A DNA stretch of 26,394 nucleotides from CAIYRG01 sp036273455 (GCA_036273455.1 DASUHP010000007.1:1-26394); one strand, 5' to 3'. Positions 1 to 7,145 are shown, counted from the stretch's first letter. Translations and numbers: made by a program. Notes: generated by a model from the sequence alone, not told the origin.

Positions 1-412
1 GCGTAAAAGCCTGTGTCAGCGTCGCGCCATCGATCACCACACGCGCGCCGAAATCCTTTGTGTGCTTCACCTTGTTGAAGGGCGTGCCTTCCGGCATCAC
101 GATGGTGACGGGAATGCCCAATCGCCCCGCATGATAAGCGACACCTTGCGCATGATTGCCCGCACTCATCGCCGCCACGCCGCGTTTGCGCTCCTCCGGC
201 GTCAGCGACAGCAGCTTGTTCAGCGCGCCGCGTTCCTTGAAGGAGGCAGTGAATTGCAGATTTTCGAATTTCAGATGGATCTCGCAGCCCGCAAGCTTGG
301 ACAATGTCAACGAACGATGCGTGGGCGTGCGTTCCACCGCGCCCGCGATTGCGGCGGCCGCCGCGCGCACATGCTCGATCGTCACTTCGGAGAATGAAAG
401 CGCCTTTGCCAT
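1..412 (-). CDS. ilvA: Threonine ammonia-lyase (threonine dehydratase), N-terminal part, cut by window edge
   Basis: PLP-dependent fold-type II enzyme that deaminates L-threonine to 2-oxobutyrate, the first committed step to isoleucine; cytoplasmic. Reading the minus strand from the ATG at 412 gives 137 codons without a stop, running off the window start. The PLP-lysine motif ASFKERGA (Lys about residue 59) and the cofactor-binding SAGNHAQGVAY motif are both present, as is the KFENLQFTASFK context typical of IlvA/TdcB. A GAAAGG Shine-Dalgarno lies 7 bases before the ATG. A TTG 15 bases upstream in frame is a less likely start. The gene begins only 17 bases after a tRNA-Met, so it is probably co-transcribed with it. 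The C-terminal half, which would show whether an ACT-like regulatory domain exists (biosynthetic versus catabolic form), is outside the window. A serine/threonine dehydratase or racemase of the same fold is the alternative. Confidence 0.85.
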   Translation of the reverse strand, partial: MAKALSFSEVTIEHVRAAAAAIAGAVERTPTHRSLTLSKLAGCEIHLKFENLQFTASFKERGALNKLLSLTPEERKRGVAAMSAGNHAQGVAYHAGRLGIPVTIVMPEGTPFNKVKHTKDFGARVVIDGATLTQAFT

Positions 413-429
413 GGCCGGGCCTTTCAAGC

Positions 430-504
430 TGGTAGCACCGGCCGGATTTGAACCAGCGACCAAGGGATTATGATTCCCCTGCTCTACCACTGAGCTACGC
501 TGCC
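430..504 (-). tRNA. tRNA-Met (anticodon CAT)
   Basis: A complete 75-base cloverleaf can be folded by eye. The D arm is GCTC/GAGC, and the anticodon stem GGGGA/TCCCT encloses the loop ATCATAA (anticodon CAT). The variable loop has 5 bases, the T arm is GCTGG-TTCAAAT-CCGGC, and the discriminator A plus CCA is encoded in the DNA. The acceptor stem GGCAGCG/CGGTGCT has a G-U pair at 1:72 and an unexpected G-G opposition at 5:68. The paired 1:72 position argues against initiator tRNA, which has an unpaired first position. Elongator Met is most likely; tRNA-Ile2, whose CAT anticodon is modified to lysidine, cannot be excluded by eye. Confidence 0.95.
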
Positions 505-519
505 ATATGCGAGCGGGCG

Positions 520-548
520 TTCTATGGCCGGGCCGGAAAGAGAGTCAA
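520..548 (-). promoter_or_regulatory. Sigma70-like promoter of the tRNA-Met/ilvA unit
   Basis: On the minus strand TTGACT (548-543) and ATAGAA (525-520) are separated by exactly 17 bases. The predicted start near 513 lies about 9 bases before the mature tRNA 5' end at 504. No other promoter-sized gap exists before ilvA, so it probably drives both genes. This is a match by eye to consensus, without experimental support. Confidence 0.6.
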
Positions 549-569
549 GCGGAGGGGCGTGCCCGATTT

Positions 570-663
570 GGTGGACGTCCCCCTCCACCGCTTCGCTGTC
601 CCCTGTCGGGCTGCGAATCGCCTCTGGCGATGCGCGCCGCCCTCCACCCGTAAACGGGGGAGG
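570..663. repeat. Cluster of intergenic palindromes (REP-like)
   Basis: Three inverted repeats lie back to back in the gene-free gap between the tRNA and the amidohydrolase. They are GGTGGA/TCCACC (570-575 with 584-589), GCGAATCGCC/GGCGATGCGC with a TCT loop (613-635, one mismatch), and CCTCCACCCG/CGGGGGAGG with a TAAA loop (641-663, one bulged A). A near-direct repeat CCCTCCACC(C)G occurs at 581 and 640. The last hairpin could help end transcription of the amidohydrolase on the minus strand, but no T tract follows it. Whether copies exist elsewhere in the genome cannot be seen from one window. Confidence 0.45.
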
Positions 664-699
664 AAAACCGGCGTCTCTGTGTGCGGCGCGCGCCGCTTT

Positions 700-2094
700 T
701 TAGCGTTGCGCCGTCTGGGTTCCGATTGCGCCGGGGAAGTCGTCGCGGATGATCTTGCCGCCCTTCATGACGAATTTGACGCGCTGCAATTCGGTGATAT
801 CGGCGAGAGGATCGCCGCTGACTGCGACGACATCGGCAAATTTACCCTTGTCAAGCGACCCGATCTGGTCCTTCCAGCCGAGCACTTCGGCATTGATGAT
901 AGTGCCGCCCTGGATTGCCCGCGCCGGTGTCAACCCGCCCTGCTTGACCAGCGCCTCGAAATCCAGCGCCTGCGTGCCATGGACATAGGTCGCGCCGTCG
1001 GCGCCGCTGCCGACCATGATCTTCAGGCCGGGAATCGTGTTCGCCATCTGCACCGCTTTGGTGAAGATCCTGGTCATGCGGTATTTGCCGCCGGTCGCCT
1101 TGTCGTCGTTGTCGTTCATGTAGGGTTCGAGATAGCGCACGAAGGTCGGATCATAGGCCAGACCTTTCGCGACGATCATTTTGGCCTGCTCCGGATCGAG
1201 ATCGAACGCGTGCTCGATGGTGTCACAGCCGGCGATAATCGCGTTCCGCTCGCCCTCGCCGCCATAGACATGGCAGCCGGTCTTGTGGCCGAGACGATGG
1301 GTCTCATCGATCAGCGCCTGCAGCACCGGCATGGGATAGGTCAGCTCATATTGCGCCTTGCCGTCCGGCGTAAAGGAATACGCGGCAGTCGGGAACAGCT
1401 TGATCCAGTCGGCGCCGTGGGCGATCTGGTCGCGCACCGCGGCGCGCGCTTCCTCAACATTGTGCACGACCGCGCTCGCCAGCGGATTGGCCGGCCTGGT
1501 ATCACCCGGCGGACCCCAGACGATACCGCGGGTGGAAACCCGGGCGCGGGGACCGTCGATCTCGCCGCGATTGATGGCATCGCGAATGTCGACATCGCCA
1601 TAGCCATTCCCGTGCGTGCTCATATCGCGGACGGCGGTGAATCCCGCCCGCAAATCGGCCTGCAGGTGCTGGATCGCGATCAGGGTGGAGGCTTCGCGCG
1701 ACATGCCGGGTTTGGGGGTGTCGAACATGTGCGTATGGGCGTCGATCAGCCCCGGGAGCAGTGTAGCATTGCCGAGGTCGATCACCTGCGCGCCCGCCGG
1801 AACGCGGATCGAAGCTGTGGGGCCGACATCGACGATCTTGTCGCCATTCACCAATACCGACTGATTGGCGCGCATCGTGCCGGTATTGCTGTCGAACAGA
1901 CGCACGGCGCGGATGACATATTGGCGCGCGGGTTGCGGGCAACCGATAACGCCGTCATCGGCGCCAAAACACGGTTGGGGCCCGGCGCCGCGCCACGGCA
2001 TTCCGTTCTTCCCACCCATTTCCGCCGCGGCGACAAAACTGGCCGCGCCACATATGCCGATAAGGACAGTCGTAAGCGCCAGATTGTACTTCAT
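700..2094 (-). CDS. Secreted metal-dependent amidohydrolase (imidazolonepropionase-like)
   Basis: 464 residues from the ATG at 2094, preceded by GGGAGGA at good spacing; the frame stays open 84 bases further upstream, but that extension precedes the signal peptide. Residues 1 to about 24 (MKYNLALTTVLIG...FVAAA) form a Sec signal peptide, so the product should act in the periplasm. The amidohydrolase metal centre is visible: DAHTH (His120, His122), the candidate carbamylated Lys in DWIKLF, His in KTGCHVYG, His in DTIEHAF, and the Asp in SGADGATYVHG. The C-terminal beta-sandwich ends with the usual GKFADVVAVSGDPL motif. Residues about 41-53 carry an extra Cys-bearing insert (PCFGADDGVIGCPQ) that could form a disulfide. 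This subgroup includes Xaa-Pro and other dipeptidases and organophosphorus-type hydrolases; the substrate is unknown. It is divergent from the exonuclease gene across about 150 bases that must hold both promoters. Confidence 0.9.
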   Translation of the reverse strand: MKYNLALTTVLIGICGAASFVAAAEMGGKNGMPWRGAGPQPCFGADDGVIGCPQPARQYVIRAVRLFDSNTGTMRANQSVLVNGDKIVDVGPTASIRVPAGAQVIDLGNATLLPGLIDAHTHMFDTPKPGMSREASTLIAIQHLQADLRAGFTAVRDMSTHGNGYGDVDIRDAINRGEIDGPRARVSTRGIVWGPPGDTRPANPLASAVVHNVEEARAAVRDQIAHGADWIKLFPTAAYSFTPDGKAQYELTYPMPVLQALIDETHRLGHKTGCHVYGGEGERNAIIAGCDTIEHAFDLDPEQAKMIVAKGLAYDPTFVRYLEPYMNDNDDKATGGKYRMTRIFTKAVQMANTIPGLKIMVGSGADGATYVHGTQALDFEALVKQGGLTPARAIQGGTIINAEVLGWKDQIGSLDKGKFADVVAVSGDPLADITELQRVKFVMKGGKIIRDDFPGAIGTQTAQR

Positions 2095-2247
2095 CCGTTT
2101 CCTCCCATTGCGCGCATAACGCGACCGCCCATCTTCGCGCAGAGCGGGGGTGCGTGCAAACTGGTTGTGGATGGGCAAAGCGGCAGCTTTACGCTCTGGC
2201 GGCGTTTCGCTCTATTGACGGTGCTTCGATTCGGCCGGGGGCCCATC

Positions 2248-2760
2248 GTGAAGCTTGTCGCCATCGACTTCGAAACCGCCAACCACGATCCCGGCAGCGC
2301 CTGTGCGGTTGCGGTTGCGGTTATCGAAAACCGCGCCATCCGCGACACAAGGCACCGGCTGATCCGGCCGCCGACTGCCGAATTCGTTTTCACCTATATC
2401 CACGGCATCGACTGGCCGCAGGTTGCGCATCAGCCGGAATTTGCCGGCGTGTGGGCGGAAATGGAGCCGCTGATTACGGGTGCGGATTATCTGTTGGCGC
2501 ATAATGCGCCGTTCGACCGCAGAGTGCTGATGCAATGCTGCCGGAATGCGGGTCGTAGCATCCCGCCGATTCCGTTTCTCTGCACGGTGCGCATAGCGCG
2601 CGATGCCTGGGGGATTTACCCGACCAAATTGCCCGATGTGTGCCGCAAATTGCGCATTCCGCTGAACCATCACGACGCCCTTTCGGATGCGACCGCCTGC
2701 GCAAAGATCGCCATCGCTGCGATGAAGAAGGGCCACAGCATCCACACCTCCGCTGCCTGA
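2248..2760 (+). CDS. 3'-5' exonuclease of the DnaQ/DEDDh family
   Basis: 170 residues from a GTG at 2248, chosen because it puts the ExoI motif (VAIDFET, Asp7 and Glu9) at the usual distance from the N-terminus and has a G-rich stretch before it. The frame is open for 1.8 kb upstream, but that is antisense to the amidohydrolase and not coding. ExoII (LLAHNAPFD) and ExoIII (HHDALSDATACA, His then Asp five residues on) complete the DEDDh site, so catalysis should be intact. It is a stand-alone nuclease domain of the kind annotated as DNA polymerase III epsilon-like, with no polymerase-binding tail or BRCT domain. The role is likely DNA or RNA end trimming in the cytoplasm. The dehalogenase gene follows on the same strand after 44 bases. 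Confidence 0.85.
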   Translation: MKLVAIDFETANHDPGSACAVAVAVIENRAIRDTRHRLIRPPTAEFVFTYIHGIDWPQVAHQPEFAGVWAEMEPLITGADYLLAHNAPFDRRVLMQCCRNAGRSIPPIPFLCTVRIARDAWGIYPTKLPDVCRKLRIPLNHHDALSDATACAKIAIAAMKKGHSIHTSAA

Positions 2761-2804
2761 CCATGCTATAGTGCGATCCAGTTTTGCGGGCGGCGGAGGG
2801 GCCG

Positions 2805-3590
2805 ATGGATGCGACACGGCGAACAGCACTGATGGCAGCGAGCGGCCTGATCGCGTCGGCGACAACTGCACGAGCGCAGCCCGCCATTGCGGACAGCGTC
2901 AAAGCGCTGGTGTTTGACGTATTCGGCACCTGCGTCGACTGGCGCAACGGCGTCGCGCGTGAGGCGGAGCGAATCCTGAAACCGCTTGGCTATAATCTTG
3001 ACTGGATTGCATTCGCCGACGGTTGGCGCGCGCTGTATCAGCCGACCATGGAGGAAGTGCGTTCCGGACGCCAGCCATTCGTGAAACTGGATATTTTGCA
3101 CCGGCGCATGCTGGATCAGATCAGGCCGAAATTCGGACTGCAGAAAGTCGACGACAAAACCGCCGATGAGCTGACGCTCGCCTGGCACCGGCTGGATGGC
3201 TGGCCCGATGTGCCGCGCGGCTTTGCACGGCTGCACCGGAAATACATTCTCGCGCCCTGTTCCAACGGAAATATCGCGCTGATGGCGGACATCGGACGGC
3301 GCAATGCATTTCCCTGGGACGCAATCCTCGGTTCGGAGATCGCGCGCGATTTCAAACCTAAACCACGCGTTTACCTCGCGACGGCGGAAGCGCTGAACCT
3401 GAGGCCGGATCAGGTCATGATGGTGGCGGCGCACAGCGATGACCTGCGCTCGGCGGCATCAAACGGCCTGCACACCGCCCATGTCGCGCGGCCGCAGGAA
3501 ATTCCCGGCGTCAGCGAAAATGGCCCGCGCGTGCCGGTCGATTTCGCAGCCCGCAGCATGGAAGATCTGGCAGACAAGCTGGCCGCCTAG
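2805..3590 (+). CDS. Haloacid dehalogenase type II (HAD superfamily) with Tat-like signal
   Basis: 261 residues from the ATG at 2805, preceded by GGAGGGG 4 bases away; a TTG at 2784 is in frame but has no ribosome site. HAD motifs are in order: the nucleophile in FDVFGTCVDWR (Asp38), the SNGN motif II, KPKPRVY (Lys and Tyr of motif III), and VAAHSDDL (acidic motif IV). This set matches (S)-2-haloacid/haloacetate dehalogenases, which replace a C-halogen bond by hydroxyl through an aspartyl ester. The N-terminus DATRRTALMAASGL...TARAQP looks like a twin-arginine signal with cleavage after ARA, which is unusual because most family members are cytoplasmic. A phosphatase activity is possible. A long hairpin lies just after the stop. 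Confidence 0.88.
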   Translation: MDATRRTALMAASGLIASATTARAQPAIADSVKALVFDVFGTCVDWRNGVAREAERILKPLGYNLDWIAFADGWRALYQPTMEEVRSGRQPFVKLDILHRRMLDQIRPKFGLQKVDDKTADELTLAWHRLDGWPDVPRGFARLHRKYILAPCSNGNIALMADIGRRNAFPWDAILGSEIARDFKPKPRVYLATAEALNLRPDQVMMVAAHSDDLRSAASNGLHTAHVARPQEIPGVSENGPRVPVDFAARSMEDLADKLAA

Positions 3591-3596
3591 AACAAA

Positions 3597-3670
3597 GAGC
3601 GAGGAACGAGAAGCGAGAGCACGGACTGCGCCGCGGCCCAGACGGTGCTCTCGCTTCTCGCTCCTCGTTC
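3597..3670. terminator. Long hairpin between convergent genes, likely bidirectional terminator
   Basis: The arms 3597-3622 and 3645-3670 are 26 bases each and complementary apart from one G-U and one A-C opposition; they enclose a 22-base GC-rich loop. The hairpin starts 6 bases after the dehalogenase stop and ends 7 bases before the stop of the beta-propeller gene on the other strand. There is no clean T tract, so it may be a transcription barrier, an mRNA 3' protector or a dispersed repeat rather than a classical intrinsic terminator. Confidence 0.6.
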
Positions 3671-3677
3671 TCGTTTG

Positions 3678-4757
3678 TCAGGGAGCCATCCAGACGATGT
3701 TGCGGGCGGGCGCAAAGCCGACCGGAATGCGCGTCACTTCCTTCATCGACTTGATGTCGACGACGGAGACGTCGTTGGTGTGTTCGTTGGCGACATAGGC
3801 CGTCTTGCCGTCCGGCGTGATGGTCAGCCAGCCTGCGCCTTTGCCGCCCAGAGTTGCAACGCCGAGAAATTTCAGGTCCGGCAGCGAATAGGAATAGAGC
3901 GCGCTGTTGAACCTGCTGTTGACCAACAATGTCTTCTGGTCGGGTGTGACCGCAATCCCATGCGACGCCGCGGGCGGGCCATAGGGGTTCTGCGCCTGGT
4001 CGGTGATATTGGGCAGCTTGATCGTGTTGGTGATCTTGCGGGTGGCAAAATCGACGACCTGGAATCCGTTATCGCTGCCGTTCTGGGCAAATATCGATTT
4101 CGTGCTGCCGTCCGGATTCTTGGACACCGCCATCGGTGAAGGCGACGGCGTCATGGGCATCGTCCACGCGATTTCGTTGCTTTGCGTGTCGACCACGGTC
4201 ATGACATTCGCCTTGCCGCCTCTGGCATTGCCGACAATCACGTATTTGCCGTCGGGCGTGACATTGAGATCGTGAACGCCGCTCTTGATCGGGATGGTCT
4301 TCACCAGTTGCAGAGACGCGGTATCGATGACATCCACGCCGCCGCTTGCCGCGGGTTTAATCCGCGGGAAGTCCGACAGATCGCTATAGGACAATGCGAT
4401 CGCGACATAGATAGTTTTTCCATCGGGGGTGATGTCGATCAGATTCGGATTTCCGCTCAGTTTGATCTTTTTGGTAAACTTCAGCGTCTTCCCGTCGATG
4501 ACATTCAGCGTATCGTCGACTTCTTCGCTCAAATAAATCCGGGCGCCATCCGGCGACGTGACAATTCCGTGGGCCGCTTCGACCCCACCGATCTGGGCGA
4601 CGACTTTGTTCGTGGCCGGATCGATCACATGAATGGTGTCACCGGCGAAATTCGTCTGGATAATCCGGAGCTGTGCCGCGGACGCGGAAAGCGGCAAACT
4701 GCACAGAAGAGTTGCGGCCAGAACCGCATATGCACCACGCAATTGATGTTTGCTCAT
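3678..4757 (-). CDS. Periplasmic YncE-like beta-propeller (YVTN family)
   Basis: 359 residues. The ATG at 4757 is preferred because AAGGA sits 8 bases before it; the in-frame ATG at 4766 abuts its purine tract. A signal peptide (MSKHQLRGAYAVLAAT...ASA) targets the periplasm. The rest is a run of propeller blades with repeated xITPDGKTxYVA strands, for example DITPDGKTIYVAI, NVTPDGKYVIVGN and TITPDGKTAYVAN, ending in DVSVVDIKSMKEVTRIPVG. Such propellers are binding or scaffold proteins without a known catalytic site. The upstream cytochrome c gene on the same strand (68-base gap) suggests the two act together in periplasmic electron transfer or metal or cofactor binding; the ligand is unknown. 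Confidence 0.9.
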   Translation of the reverse strand: MSKHQLRGAYAVLAATLLCSLPLSASAAQLRIIQTNFAGDTIHVIDPATNKVVAQIGGVEAAHGIVTSPDGARIYLSEEVDDTLNVIDGKTLKFTKKIKLSGNPNLIDITPDGKTIYVAIALSYSDLSDFPRIKPAASGGVDVIDTASLQLVKTIPIKSGVHDLNVTPDGKYVIVGNARGGKANVMTVVDTQSNEIAWTMPMTPSPSPMAVSKNPDGSTKSIFAQNGSDNGFQVVDFATRKITNTIKLPNITDQAQNPYGPPAASHGIAVTPDQKTLLVNSRFNSALYSYSLPDLKFLGVATLGGKGAGWLTITPDGKTAYVANEHTNDVSVVDIKSMKEVTRIPVGFAPARNIVWMAP

Positions 4758-4825
4758 CCTGGTCATCCTTCTTTTCGGTGATATGCGATCTGCTGCAACG
4801 ATAGACTCGGGAAACTCGACGGCCG

Positions 4826-5281
4826 CTATTTCAGCTTTTCTCCGAGGACAAAGGCCTTCAGGGTCAACCACGCCGGATCCTGTTGTGAGCCGAATTGCTG
4901 TCCGCCACCGTGGTGGGGATCACCGCCGGCTTCCTGCGCAAGCGGGTGATGGACCAGCGGGCTGTCCATGCTGCCGGGAATAGCGACCCGCTGGATGAGC
5001 TGAAAATTCTGACGCGACTGCTCTTCATTCCAGCTCGTGGCGCCCGGCGAGAGCCGCACCAGATGGAACGGAGCGTTGTTTTCGGTATGACAGGCGACGC
5101 AGCGGCTATGACCGGCCCGCTTGGTCAAAAAAACCGCCTCTACCTTTGTCTTGAAGAAATCGTAGTCCAGTGCGGCCTGGCCGCTGGAAGACGCGGCGTG
5201 GGTTTCCACCGGCGCCAGACAAACACCCGCTGCAATGAGCAGTGACGCCGCGGCAGGGAGAATCGAGGAGGCGAGATTCAT
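4826..5281 (-). CDS. Periplasmic mono-heme c-type cytochrome-like protein
   Basis: 151 residues from the ATG at 5281, with GGGGG 5 bases upstream; in-frame ATGs further upstream lack a ribosome site and a signal peptide. The signal peptide is MNLASSILPAAAS...ETHAAS. One heme c motif, CVACH (Cys61, Cys64, His65), follows DYDFFKTKVEAVFL. The order 'VEAVFL...CxxCH...SPLVHHPLAQEAGG..HHGGGQQF...WLTLKAFV' resembles Planctomycete-type cytochrome c domains. Met and His residues downstream could supply the second axial ligand. It is first of a two-gene unit with the beta-propeller, with a promoter-like sequence about 26 bases ahead of the start codon. Function beyond heme binding is inferred. Confidence 0.87.
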   Translation of the reverse strand: MNLASSILPAAASLLIAAGVCLAPVETHAASSSGQAALDYDFFKTKVEAVFLTKRAGHSRCVACHTENNAPFHLVRLSPGATSWNEEQSRQNFQLIQRVAIPGSMDSPLVHHPLAQEAGGDPHHGGGQQFGSQQDPAWLTLKAFVLGEKLK

Positions 5282-5306
5282 ACGAACCCCCAATTTTTGG
5301 CAGTAC

Positions 5307-5335
5307 ATCTTATGCTTGCGTCGATGGCGCAACAA
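5307..5335 (-). promoter_or_regulatory. Possible sigma70-like promoter for the cytochrome/propeller pair
   Basis: On the minus strand TTGTTG (5335-5330) and TAAGAT (5312-5307) are 17 bases apart. The predicted start near 5300 gives a short leader of about 20 bases before the ATG at 5281. Both boxes are only partial consensus matches. Confidence 0.4.
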
Positions 5336-5352
5336 GCGGCTTGCCTGTGTTC

Positions 5353-5376
5353 GCCGGTTTCCCGGCAAAACGCCGG
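5353..5376. repeat. Small alternative-hairpin palindrome in a divergent promoter region
   Basis: GCCGG (5353-5357), CCGGC (5362-5366) and GCCGG (5372-5376) are so spaced that the middle arm can pair with either flank. It lies upstream of the permease and is followed by CCGGAATGAC, which recalls common dispersed intergenic repeats. No function can be assigned. Confidence 0.3.
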
Positions 5377-5421
5377 AATGACTGAAATTCGGGCATATTG
5401 CGTGGGGAGCGTAACGGGCCA

Positions 5422-6783
5422 TTGCAGCTGAGCGGCGAAACTCCAGCACTCGAGACATTCGGCTACCGGCAGGAGCTGAAACGTTCGCTCAGCCTGTTCG
5501 ACCTGACGGTGTATGGCCTCGTCTTCATCAATCCGATTGCGCCCGTTGCCGTGTTCGGCTTCGTCTTCAACGCGAGCCACGGCATGGTTCCGCTGGTTTA
5601 CATTGTGGGGCTGGTCGCGATGCTGTTCACCGCCTGGTCCTATATGTCGATGAGCCAGGCATTTCCCTTCGCGGGTTCGGTTTACGCCTATGCCGCGCGC
5701 AGCCTCGGGCCATTGGCAGGTTTCTTTGCCGGCTGGGCGATATTGCTCGATTATTTGCTGATGCCGGCTCTCTTCTATGTCGCCGGCGCGATCGCCCTTC
5801 ACTCCGCATTGCCGGTAATTCCCCAATGGATCTGGATCACGGCGCAGATCCTGTTCGCGACGATTGTGAATTATTTCGGGATCGAGACGACCGCCCGCGC
5901 GAATTCAGTTTTGTTTGTCATCGCAATGGCGGTCGTGATCACGTTCATTGGCTCTGCCGTGTTTGGCGTGGTGCATCACACCGGCGGTGCAGAATTCTCG
6001 ATCCGGCCCTTTTTCGATGGCGCGCATTTCACGCCGGGCCTGATCTTCAGCGCATTGTCTCTTGCGGTTCTGAGTTTCCTCGGCTTCGACGCGATCTCGA
6101 CTTTATCGGAGGAGTCGCGCAGCGGCTCGCGGGCGATCGCGCGCGCGACGATGCTGTCGCTGTGCATCGCTGCGGCGCTGTTTGTGCTTCAGACCTGGCT
6201 CGTATCGCTGTTCGTACCGGGACAGGCCGGATTTGCCCCGGGCGCGGCGGCAAACGAGGCGTTTTACGACATTGCTGCCGTGATCGGCGGCTATTGGCTG
6301 AAATTCCTGATCGCCGTTCCCGCAACGCTGTTCTGCAATATCGGCGGCGCGCTCAGCGCGCAGGCGGCCACCGCGCGGCTCATCTACGGCATGGCCCGTG
6401 ACGGCAGACTGCCGCGGATGCTCGCCCATGTCGGCGATCGCCGCGTGCCCGAGCGCGCGATCCTGCTGGTCGGCGCAGTAACACTTATGATCGGGCTGGG
6501 AACGGGCGGCAATCTCGAACTCCTGACCTCGATGGTGAGTTTCGGCGCGTTGCTCGGGTTTCTGGCGCTGCATGCATCGGTCATGGCCTGGTTCGGCTGG
6601 CGAAGCAGAAGCCGGAATTGGCTACGCCACTGGATTGCGCCGGCGATCGGGTTTGCAATTATCGCCTATGTGCTGTGGAACGCGGAAGGGAATGCGAAAA
6701 TAGCGGGAGCGGTGTGGCTGGCGGCCGGAGTGCTGGTGCTGCTGTCGCTTCGCCTCCGTGGGCCAGCTCATTCCGCCACGTGA
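5422..6783 (+). CDS. APC-family amino acid/polyamine permease
   Basis: About 453 residues from the TTG at 5422, chosen because GGGGAG lies 12 bases upstream; a TTG at 5398 would add 8 residues, and no ATG or GTG is available before the first membrane segment. The protein is a 12-13 segment inner-membrane transporter. The N-terminal helix 1 with its unwound turn (SLFDLTVYGLVFINPIAPVA) and the consensus helix 6 region (LSFLGFDAISTLSEES) are typical of amino acid-polyamine-organocation carriers. The loop with ATARLIYGMARDGRLP is the conserved cytoplasmic segment before helix 9. Overall it resembles proton-coupled importers such as the putrescine and APC superfamily YeeF/PuuP types; the substrate cannot be read. 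It is divergent from the cytochrome gene, and its last 16 bases overlap the end of the VOC gene on the other strand. Confidence 0.88.
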   Translation: MQLSGETPALETFGYRQELKRSLSLFDLTVYGLVFINPIAPVAVFGFVFNASHGMVPLVYIVGLVAMLFTAWSYMSMSQAFPFAGSVYAYAARSLGPLAGFFAGWAILLDYLLMPALFYVAGAIALHSALPVIPQWIWITAQILFATIVNYFGIETTARANSVLFVIAMAVVITFIGSAVFGVVHHTGGAEFSIRPFFDGAHFTPGLIFSALSLAVLSFLGFDAISTLSEESRSGSRAIARATMLSLCIAAALFVLQTWLVSLFVPGQAGFAPGAAANEAFYDIAAVIGGYWLKFLIAVPATLFCNIGGALSAQAATARLIYGMARDGRLPRMLAHVGDRRVPERAILLVGAVTLMIGLGTGGNLELLTSMVSFGALLGFLALHASVMAWFGWRSRSRNWLRHWIAPAIGFAIIAYVLWNAEGNAKIAGAVWLAAGVLVLLSLRLRGPAHSAT

Positions 6784-7145
6784 CAAACCGCTTCGATATT
6801 GTGACCGTCCGGATCGAGTACAAACGCCCCGTAGTAATTGGGATGATACTGCGGGCGCAGTCCCGGAGGGCCGTTGTCCGTTCCACCCGCCGCCATTGCA
6901 GCACGGTGGAAGGCATTCACCTCTGCGCGGTTTTTTGCCGTGAACGCAACATGGACCGGAGAGTTTGGCCGGTTACTGTCCCCGAACCAGAAAAAAGGCA
7001 TGTGTTCGCGGCCAAATCCCGCAGAGCGCCCGTTTTGTCCCGCGTATTCCATGACAAATCCGTAGCCGAGTGGCGCGAGTGCTTGCTCGTAGAATCTTCT
7101 CGCGCGGTTGTAGTCAGATACTGCGATTTCGACATGGTCGATCAT
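6768..7145 (-). CDS. VOC-superfamily protein (glyoxalase/dioxygenase-like)
   Basis: 125 residues from the ATG at 7145, two bases after the stop of the preceding gene, so translational coupling is likely. It is cytoplasmic, with no signal. The vicinal-oxygen-chelate fold is shown by the paired beta-alpha-beta modules: IDHVEIAVSDYNRARRFYE at the start with metal-ligand His4, HVAFTAKNRAEVNAFH in the middle, and YYGAFVLDPDGHNIEAV with Glu118 at the end. These are the usual metal positions, so it could be active. Family members include lactoylglutathione lyase-like enzymes, extradiol dioxygenases and resistance proteins. The operon with secreted hydrolases suggests a cytoplasmic step on an imported product. 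The 3' end overlaps the permease gene. Confidence 0.88.
   Translation of the reverse strand: MIDHVEIAVSDYNRARRFYEQALAPLGYGFVMEYAGQNGRSAGFGREHMPFFWFGDSNRPNSPVHVAFTAKNRAEVNAFHRAAMAAGGTDNGPPGLRPQYHPNYYGAFVLDPDGHNIEAVCHVAE

Noticed and set aside
570..663. CRISPR-like repeats
   Set aside because: The repeats are few, unequal and not separated by regular spacers; no cas genes are present.
448..2247. A plus-strand open frame running in from 448 that would add 600 residues to the small exonuclease
   Set aside because: It crosses the tRNA and is antisense to the amidohydrolase, whose metal-site motifs are intact; its translation is Arg/Ala/His-rich low-information sequence. Only the part from 2248 has family motifs.
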